Part shown: positions 1 through 3,512 of the stretch, piece after piece
How the letters are laid out: every line of letters begins with the position of its first letter
Numbering within the stretch: the first letter of the stretch is position 1
Assembly: GCA_964354135.1 (NCBI GenBank)
Contig: CAYGZA010000406.1
Location: forward strand, 1-5,012
DNA: 5,012 nucleotides
Direction: 5' to 3'
DNA from: CAYGZA01 sp964354135
GTDB lineage: Bacteria; Planctomycetota; Planctomycetia; Pirellulales; Thermoguttaceae
Made by a program: the position numbers and the translations under genes
Notes under the pieces: generated by a model
Databases searched by the model: none
What the model saw: only the letters and a program-made list of their open reading frames with translations
Told to the model about the DNA's origin: nothing

Positions 1-1
1 A

Positions 2-1813
2 CTCGGCGGCAGGAGTCTCGTCAAAAGGTTCCTGGGAACGGAGCCCTCGGTTGCAGAAACGGATCAACCGCTTGCCCGGGGTTTGGGGCCTGCTCAACCA
101 GCTCCCCGCTTGCCGGAGGAGCCAACCGCCGATGCCAAGCGACCTGACGGAGAAACTCCAGGGAAACGGCAGGGTGATGCAGCCGAATTCGGTTCCCCCG
201 GCAAAGTGCTGAAACCGGCACCTCCCCCCGCGGCACGGGCCGACGCCGGCGCGGGGAAAACGGCGTCCCAGGACACGCCCGATTCGTTAAGTGAGCCAGG
301 CCGGGCGAAGACCGGCGTACAGCCGACGGGACAGGCAAGACCGGCAATCGCGCCGGCGGGGCCCCCGGGGGGCGACCCCGGCGCGACAAGAGGAGAATCT
401 CCGCTTCGTCCCGGGAAGGCGGGCGCCGATCGGGCGGGTAACGACTTGCGGCCCCGAGGGAAGTCAGGCCCTGAAGGGCGGGACCTCGCCGGCTCCACGC
501 TGGCACAGCCCGGGGGGGCCATAGGCGCGGAATCTCGCCCCCCCTCTCTGACCCCTCCGGCAGCGCGGCCGGCGCCCAAGGCTAAACCCCAACCCGCCGA
601 ACCCGTCGCCGTCGTCATTTCTCCGAAAGAAGTTCTCCTGGGGGCGGATCGCGCATCCGGCCAGTGGTATCGCTTGGCCGCCAAGACGCCGATCGCCCCC
701 GGCGAGCGGCTCCTTGCGCTGCCTCCGTTCCGGCCGGTGGTTTCCTTGGCCGGCCAGGTCCAGCTTCAGTTGCTCGACGGCTCGGCCATCGAGTTCCTGG
801 CGCCCGATGCTGCCGGAGTCGTGGGCCTGCGCGTCGAGCAGGGTCGGATGATCCTGAGGGCCGAACGCCTGCCGGACAAGGGGCCGTCGGGCGAGGTCCG
901 GCTACGGCTCCAAGTCGGCGAGCGGAGCGGGGTGCTGCGGTTCACCGAGGTGGAGTCCACGTTGGCCATCGAGAGCAGGCGTCTGGAAGGCCGCGGCGGT
1001 GATCCCGAGACCCAACCCGGCCCGCTGGTCACCGATCTCTATGCCACCTCCGGAAAGATCGTCTGGGAGGATAACCAGGATGGAAAGCCGGTGCCGTTGG
1101 ATGCCCCCAGGCGGCACACGATGAGCGATCCCCCGCTGGTGGCCGAGGTGACGCAGCAGTTTCCCAAGTGGGTCTTCAGCGATACGACCAGTCCCTTGGA
1201 TCAGCGCGGGGCCCCGATCCTGGAACGGGATCTGACCGTCGGCAAACCGGCGAACCTGGTCTTGCGGGAGCTCGTGGGGCACCGGCTGAAGGAGGTCCGC
1301 ATGCTGGCCGTGCGGGGCCTAGCCTGGTTCGGCGATTATGAGCCCTTGCTGAAAGTGCTCAACGACCCGGAACAGAAAGTCGCCTCCTGGGTCGACGCCA
1401 TCGAGCAGCTCCGGGCGGCCGTGGTTCGGAGCCCTCAAGCGGCTGCCGGGGTCCGCGCAGCGATGGAAGAGCTATTCGGGATGGAGGGGACCGGGCTCTA
1501 CGCCATGCTCTGGAAATACCGCCTCGAGACGTTCCAAGAGGCGGAGGCGGCCCAGTTGACCACCTATTTGGACCATCAGGCACTCGCCTTCCGCGTGCTC
1601 AGCTCGTGGAACCTGAAAAAGCTCACCGGTTTGACCATGCCATACCGTCCGGAAGACCCCTCCGCAAAGCGGCAAGTAGCAATCCAGAAGTGGAAGGCAC
1701 GGCTGAAGATTGCCCCCGCCCCTCGCGGGGACACCCTTTTGGATCGCAGCGGTATTCCGGAGACAAAGGCCCCCGAGCGAAGTAAGCCTTCCCGAAAGGC
1801 TGCTTCGGAGTGA
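2..1813 (+). CDS. Large protein with Pro/Ala/Gly-rich linker, FecR-like segment and HEAT-like C-terminus (5' partial)
   Basis: I do not recognise a specific function. The frame has no stop back to the left edge; the first start-like codon is a TTG at 83 without a Shine-Dalgarno sequence, so the gene most likely begins outside the window. Nucleotides up to about 600 encode a disordered, charged linker rich in P, A, G, R and K. About 605-1100 encode a beta-rich segment whose pattern (GERLLALPPF, then QLQLLDGSAIEFLAP, then LRVEQGRMIL) resembles FecR-type domains, which usually follow a membrane segment in anti-sigma or envelope sensor proteins. About 1220-1620 encode amphipathic helices (LKEVRMLAVRGLAWFGDYE, then LDHQALAFRVLSSWNLKKLTG) of HEAT-like character, followed by YRPEDPSAKRQVAIQKWKARL-type sequence and a basic tail. 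No signal peptide or membrane helix is visible in this part. An extracytoplasmic or signalling role is inference. TGA at 1811-1813; a 362-nt gap separates it from hpf. Confidence 0.8.
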   Translation, partial: LGGRSLVKRFLGTEPSVAETDQPLARGLGPAQPAPRLPEEPTADAKRPDGETPGKRQGDAAEFGSPGKVLKPAPPPAARADAGAGKTASQDTPDSLSEPGRAKTGVQPTGQARPAIAPAGPPGGDPGATRGESPLRPGKAGADRAGNDLRPRGKSGPEGRDLAGSTLAQPGGAIGAESRPPSLTPPAARPAPKAKPQPAEPVAVVISPKEVLLGADRASGQWYRLAAKTPIAPGERLLALPPFRPVVSLAGQVQLQLLDGSAIEFLAPDAAGVVGLRVEQGRMILRAERLPDKGPSGEVRLRLQVGERSGVLRFTEVESTLAIESRRLEGRGGDPETQPGPLVTDLYATSGKIVWEDNQDGKPVPLDAPRRHTMSDPPLVAEVTQQFPKWVFSDTTSPLDQRGAPILERDLTVGKPANLVLRELVGHRLKEVRMLAVRGLAWFGDYEPLLKVLNDPEQKVASWVDAIEQLRAAVVRSPQAAAGVRAAMEELFGMEGTGLYAMLWKYRLETFQEAEAAQLTTYLDHQALAFRVLSSWNLKKLTGLTMPYRPEDPSAKRQVAIQKWKARLKIAPAPRGDTLLDRSGIPETKAPERSKPSRKAASE

Positions 1814-1826
1814 GATTGCCGGGCAT

Positions 1827-1849
1827 GGCGCGACGCCGGCCGCTTTTCC
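1827..1849 (+). terminator. Weak candidate terminator after the large gene
   Basis: A 4-bp stem GGCG (1827-1830) / CGCC (1834-1837) with loop CGA, extendable by a T-G wobble pair, is followed six bases later by TTTT at 1844-1847. The stem is short and the T-run is weak and separated from it, so this is only the best of poor candidates for ending transcription of the upstream gene. Confidence 0.15.
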
Positions 1850-1956
1850 CTCTTCCGCTCCCCCCGTGCAACGCACCCGTTCGGGGGCGCCTCGTTCCCA
1901 CGCTCTGCGGTGCAGGGCACAGAGCCTTGTCCTCCGAACGCCCCCACTCCCGGCGG

Positions 1957-1987
1957 CGTAACGTTTTACGTGAAAACGCCTTACGTT
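1957..1987. promoter_or_regulatory. Overlapping CGTAA/TTACG dyads, operator-like
   Basis: CGTAA (1957-1961) pairs with TTACG (1966-1970) and also with a second TTACG (1981-1985). Overlapping these, CGTTTT (1962-1967) and AAAACG (1973-1978) form 6-bp arms around ACGTG. The core ACGT occurs three times (1961, 1968, 1983). The block is clearly less GC-rich than its surroundings and lies about 190 nt upstream of the hpf start. This is the look of a regulator-binding site, but no known operator is recognised. Confidence 0.3.
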
Positions 1988-2086
1988 GTGAGAACCTGCC
2001 CGGTGTACCCCCTGGCGTTGCAGCCGCAAAAAGGTACAGTTGGGAGGAGCGGCCGGGGGGCCAGACGGCGGCGGGAGGCTTTGCGT

Positions 2087-2115
2087 TTGTAGGGCCGCCC
2101 GCATTCCGTTAGAAT
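2087..2115 (+). promoter_or_regulatory. Candidate sigma70-type promoter for the hpf-pts genes
   Basis: The -10-like TAGAAT (2110-2115, five of six consensus bases) sits in an AT-rich patch of otherwise GC-rich DNA. Exactly 17 nt upstream lies TTGTAG (2087-2092, matching only the TTG of the -35 consensus). Transcription would begin near 2122, giving an mRNA leader of about 54 nt before the hpf GTG. The -10 is good, the -35 is weak, and the assignment rests on position and spacing. Confidence 0.4.
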
Positions 2116-2121
2116 TACTCG

Positions 2122-2137
2122 CTTCGCGGTCGCGAAG
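2122..2137 (+). repeat. Perfect 7-bp inverted repeat at the predicted hpf transcript start
   Basis: CTTCGCG (2122-2128) and CGCGAAG (2131-2137) are perfect inverted copies separated by GT. The dyad begins 7 nt after the TAGAAT element, so it would overlap the transcription start. It could be a repressor operator in DNA or, with the innermost bases opened, a stem-loop at the 5' end of the mRNA. Confidence 0.5.
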
Positions 2138-2162
2138 ACGGACTTGCTCCGGGGTCGGCACG

Positions 2163-2168
2163 AAGGAG
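2163..2168 (+). promoter_or_regulatory. Shine-Dalgarno of hpf; selects the GTG at 2176
   Basis: AAGGAG lies 7 nt before the GTG at 2176 but only 4 nt before the in-frame TTG at 2173. The GTG start also gives the family-typical opening MQIKI, so GTG is preferred. Confidence 0.75.
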
Positions 2169-2175
2169 TGTTTTG

Positions 2176-2502
2176 GTGCAGATCAAGATATCGGCACGGC
2201 ACGGAAACCTCAGCGATGAGACCCGATCGAAGATTTCTGCCAAAGTGGAGAAGTTGAGCCGTCTTTTCGAGCGGCTCACCGCGATTGACGTCACGGTTGA
2301 CATGGAGCGGCGCGAGGCGCCGCACGTCGACGTCCGCGTCTCGGCCGAGCACAAGCACGACTTCGTGGCCGCCCATCGTTCCGGTGATCTGATGGGGTCG
2401 GTCGACCAGGTTGTACACAAGCTGGAGCAGCAGCTTCGCAGATACAAACAGAAGATCCAGGAACACCACCGCAGCCCGGGAGATCGCCAGGCCGGCGTCT
2501 GA
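2176..2502 (+). CDS. hpf: Ribosome hibernation promoting factor, short HPF/YfiA type
   Basis: The 108-residue cytoplasmic protein belongs to the HPF/YfiA (sigma-54 modulation protein) family, which binds the small ribosomal subunit in the tRNA/mRNA channel and silences ribosomes in starvation. It opens MQIKISARHGNLS and continues with a helix (SKISAKVEKLSRLFERL), beta strands (IDVTVDMERREAPHVDVRVSA) and a second helix (DLMGSVDQVVHKLEQQLRRYKQKIQ) that matches the basic helix of the family, as in E. coli DMYAAIDGLIDKLARQLTKHK. The length is that of the short form: there is no C-terminal dimerisation domain as in long HPF. Start is GTG with a strong AAGGAG; an in-frame TTG one codon earlier is less well placed. 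It heads the run leading to the PTS genes, as hpf sits next to ptsN in many proteobacteria. The family call is firm; the effect on 100S dimer formation here is unknown. Confidence 0.93.
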   Translation: MQIKISARHGNLSDETRSKISAKVEKLSRLFERLTAIDVTVDMERREAPHVDVRVSAEHKHDFVAAHRSGDLMGSVDQVVHKLEQQLRRYKQKIQEHHRSPGDRQAGV

Positions 2503-2519
2503 CGCCGTTTCGCGCCGGC
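2491..2519 (+). repeat. Two mutually exclusive hairpins at the hpf stop codon
   Basis: GCCGGCG (2491-2497) can pair with CGCCGGC (2513-2519) in a 7-bp stem. The overlapping CGGCGT (2493-2498) can instead pair with ACGCCG (2502-2507) around a 3-nt loop that includes the start of the stop codon. Only TTT follows the inner stem, so this is not a convincing intrinsic terminator; mRNA 3'-end protection or partial attenuation are possible. Confidence 0.35.
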
Positions 2520-2589
2520 AATGCCGCTTGACCCCGGCCTTCCGACACCGTTGCCCGCCCGTGATCCCAAGCCGATCGCCCGGTTCTGC

Positions 2590-2613
2590 GGCTAAGGCAT
2601 TAGCCACAAGGAG
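2590..2613 (+). promoter_or_regulatory. Stem-loop directly before the ptsN Shine-Dalgarno
   Basis: GGCTAA (2590-2595) and TTAGCC (2600-2605) form a perfect 6-bp stem with loop GGCA. AAGGAG (2608-2613) begins two nt after the stem and lies 9 nt before the ptsN ATG at 2623, so the stem does not hide it. The hairpin could present the ribosome site, act as an operator or mark a processing point. Confidence 0.45.
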
Positions 2614-2622
2614 AATGCGTGC

Positions 2623-3099
2623 ATGAAGTTCGCGGACTTCGTAAGTCCTGAGGCAGTCCGTGCGGATCTGTCCGCGGACGGCAAAGAGGGGGTTATCCGG
2701 GAAATGGTCCAAGCGCTGTTGGACGCGGGGAGAATCCGGGTCGATCAAATGGAGAGCATTGTCCGTGCGATCCTCAATCGCGAGGAGCTCGGCAGCACCG
2801 GAATCGGCCGCGGCGTGGCGGTCCCGCACACCAAGCATCCCAGCGTCGACGGCCTCGTGGGCACCGTGGGCGTCAGCAGCGAAGGAGTCGATTTCGACAG
2901 CCTGGACGGCGAGAGGGTCTATCTCTTCTTCCTGTTGATTTCGCCGCCGGACCGCCCGGGAGACCATTTGCGGGCGCTGGAGAACATCTCGCGGCAGCTC
3001 CGCGACGACACCTTCTGCCGCTTTCTCAAGCAGTCGAAGACGGCAGAGGAAATCCGCCAACTGCTCGAGGAGGCCGACACCAACCAGTTCGGGTCGTGA
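2623..3099 (+). CDS. ptsN: PTS EIIA component, nitrogen/fructose class (EIIA-Ntr-like)
   Basis: The 158-residue cytoplasmic protein is of the PTS EIIA type-2 family (IIA-Ntr/IIA-Fru), close to the usual length of a stand-alone PtsN. It accepts phosphate from HPr on a histidine; in the Ntr branch it regulates other proteins instead of transporting sugar. The signature ELGSTGIGRGVAVPHTKH contains the phospho-acceptor His69 (E. coli PtsN His73 in GIAIPHGK). The N-terminal FADFVSPEAVRADLSADGKEGVIREMVQALLDAG is the typical strand-plus-helix start, and FFLLISPPDRPGDHLRALENISRQLRDD is the conserved second half. No EIIB or EIIC domain is fused or adjacent, favouring the regulatory role, though a fructose-type IIA serving a distant permease cannot be excluded. 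It starts at ATG with AAGGAG 9 nt upstream, 120 nt after hpf, and is followed 46 nt later by ptsH. Confidence 0.9.
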   Translation: MKFADFVSPEAVRADLSADGKEGVIREMVQALLDAGRIRVDQMESIVRAILNREELGSTGIGRGVAVPHTKHPSVDGLVGTVGVSSEGVDFDSLDGERVYLFFLLISPPDRPGDHLRALENISRQLRDDTFCRFLKQSKTAEEIRQLLEEADTNQFGS

Positions 3100-3101
3100 G
3101 G

Positions 3102-3149
3102 ATGCTCCGCAAGCATGGATCCGGCCAGGCGATCGTCACGAAGCCATGA
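3102..3149 (+). other. Candidate bridging mini-ORF between ptsN and ptsH
   Basis: An ATG two nt after the ptsN stop opens a 15-codon frame (MLRKHGSGQAIVTKP) whose TGA overlaps the ptsH start as ATGA. ptsH itself has no clear Shine-Dalgarno, so ribosomes finishing ptsN could reinitiate here and be delivered to ptsH. The frame also contains the 5-bp hairpin ATGCT (3102-3106) / AGCAT (3112-3116), whose first arm includes the mini-ORF start. The peptide has no recognisable feature. Short open frames are common in GC-rich DNA, so chance is a real alternative. Confidence 0.25.
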
Positions 3150-3448
3150 ATCAAGTCACGCACACCCGGACTGTCACCGTTGCCAACCGTACCGGACTGC
3201 ACGCGCGGGCTGCGCTCCTGCTTGCCAGCCTGGCCCGCGAGTATGAGGTGAAGGTGCTGCTGGTGAGGGATTCGGATCGCGTCGACGTCGCCGACATGAT
3301 CCAGGTGCTTTCCTTGGGGGTCCGGCAGGGCCAAGAGCTCCTGGTGGAAGTCACCGGGCCGCAGGCCGAGGCGGCCTTGGACGCCGTCGTGCGCTTGGTG
3401 GACGCTAGGTTTCACGAAGAGGAGACAGACGCGGAAGCCAACGGATGA
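3146..3448 (+). CDS. ptsH: Phosphocarrier protein HPr with Asp at the Ser46 position
   Basis: The 100-residue cytoplasmic phosphocarrier moves phosphate from EI to EIIA. The active-site motif is NRTGLHARA, with His19 as phospho-acceptor (His15 in the usual numbering) and Arg21 equal to Arg17; the next residue is Ala22 where Pro18 is common. The second signature region reads VDVADMIQVLSLG, and counting 31 residues from the histidine puts Asp50 exactly at regulatory Ser46, with Ala49 replacing Lys45. The C-terminal VEVTGPQAEAALDAVVRLVDARF resembles E. coli NPr (VEATGPQEEEALAAVIALF). Compared with the classical 85-90 residue form it has about four extra N-terminal residues and an acidic tail. 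The ATG is the first start in this frame after ptsN, with no evident Shine-Dalgarno. It lies 46 nt after ptsN and 64 nt before ptsI. Confidence 0.93.
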   Translation: MNQVTHTRTVTVANRTGLHARAALLLASLAREYEVKVLLVRDSDRVDVADMIQVLSLGVRQGQELLVEVTGPQAEAALDAVVRLVDARFHEEETDAEANG

Positions 3449-3510
3449 GAGAAACCGGGCGGCCGCCCGCGCCGCGGGTCCGGCCGCGCCCGTCTTCCGC
3501 CCAACGGTAG
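3445..3510 (+). other. Candidate bridging mini-ORF between ptsH and ptsI
   Basis: An ATG overlapping the ptsH stop as ATGA opens a 21-codon frame ending in TAG at 3508-3510, two nt before the ptsI ATG. A GGAAG at 3433-3437 is 7 nt upstream of this ATG, whereas ptsI has no clear Shine-Dalgarno of its own. The peptide starts MRET and is mostly Pro and Arg because the frame runs through the GC-rich hairpin at 3456-3492. A role as a translational relay is plausible, as is chance. Confidence 0.25.
3456..3492 (+). repeat. Stacked GC-rich hairpin between ptsH and ptsI
   Basis: The outer arms CGGGCGGCCG (3456-3465) and CGGCC-gc-GCCCG (3481-3492) pair over 10 bp with one 2-nt bulge. Directly inside, CCCGC (3466-3470) and GCGGG (3474-3478) pair around loop GCC. 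GGGCGGCCGCCC at 3457-3468 is also a perfect DNA palindrome. No U-tract follows, so it is not a standard terminator. It could cause pausing, protect the upstream mRNA or restrain ptsI translation. Confidence 0.5.
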
Positions 3511-3512
3511 CC

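Larger units (their letters stand above)
1814..2175. other. Non-coding region between the large gene and hpf
   Basis: I see no credible gene in these 362 nt. After the stop codon come small GC-rich hairpins (GGCG-CGA-CGCC at 1827-1837, followed by CTTTT a few bases later; CCCCCG/CGGGGG arms at 1861-1887). Neither has the compact stem plus U-tract of a good intrinsic terminator. At 1957-1987 lies an AT-richer block of CGTAA/TTACG dyads. At 2051-2062 GGCC-GGGG-GGCC can form a small hairpin within a G-rich stretch. The segment from 2087 onward has the candidate hpf promoter, a dyad and the hpf ribosome binding site. The length and content fit a transcription-unit boundary. Confidence 0.7.

Noticed and set aside
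94..684. Minus-strand frames opposite the linker-coding part of the first gene
   Set aside because: Low-complexity sequence opposite a low-complexity linker stays open in several frames; no ribosome site or domain supports them.
1861..1887. CCCCCG/CGGGGG hairpin as terminator of the first gene
   Set aside because: It has a 15-nt loop region and no U-tract after it, so intrinsic termination is not supported.
2013..2028. Sigma54-like TGGC...GCA with GG-N10-GC spacing
   Set aside because: Only TGGC and GCA fit; the CACG and TT parts of the consensus are missing, so it is probably chance despite the tempting link to PTS-Ntr.
2042..2077. Possible G-quadruplex in the G-rich hpf leader region
   Set aside because: There are not four well-spaced runs of three or more G; a small GGCC-GGGG-GGCC hairpin explains part of the pattern.
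2528..2556. TTGACC resembling a -35 box in the hpf-ptsN gap
   Set aside because: No acceptable -10 hexamer lies 16-18 nt downstream; the positions are GC-rich (TTGCCC).
2615..2626. Mini-ORF M-R-A ending in ATGA at the ptsN start
   Set aside because: Its ATG is only 1 nt from AAGGAG, too close for use, and ptsN already has a well-spaced ribosome site.
1981..3060. 359-codon open frame on the minus strand opposite hpf and ptsN
   Set aside because: It runs across two well-supported genes and the hpf leader, has no recognisable domain and is explained by codon bias of the + strand.
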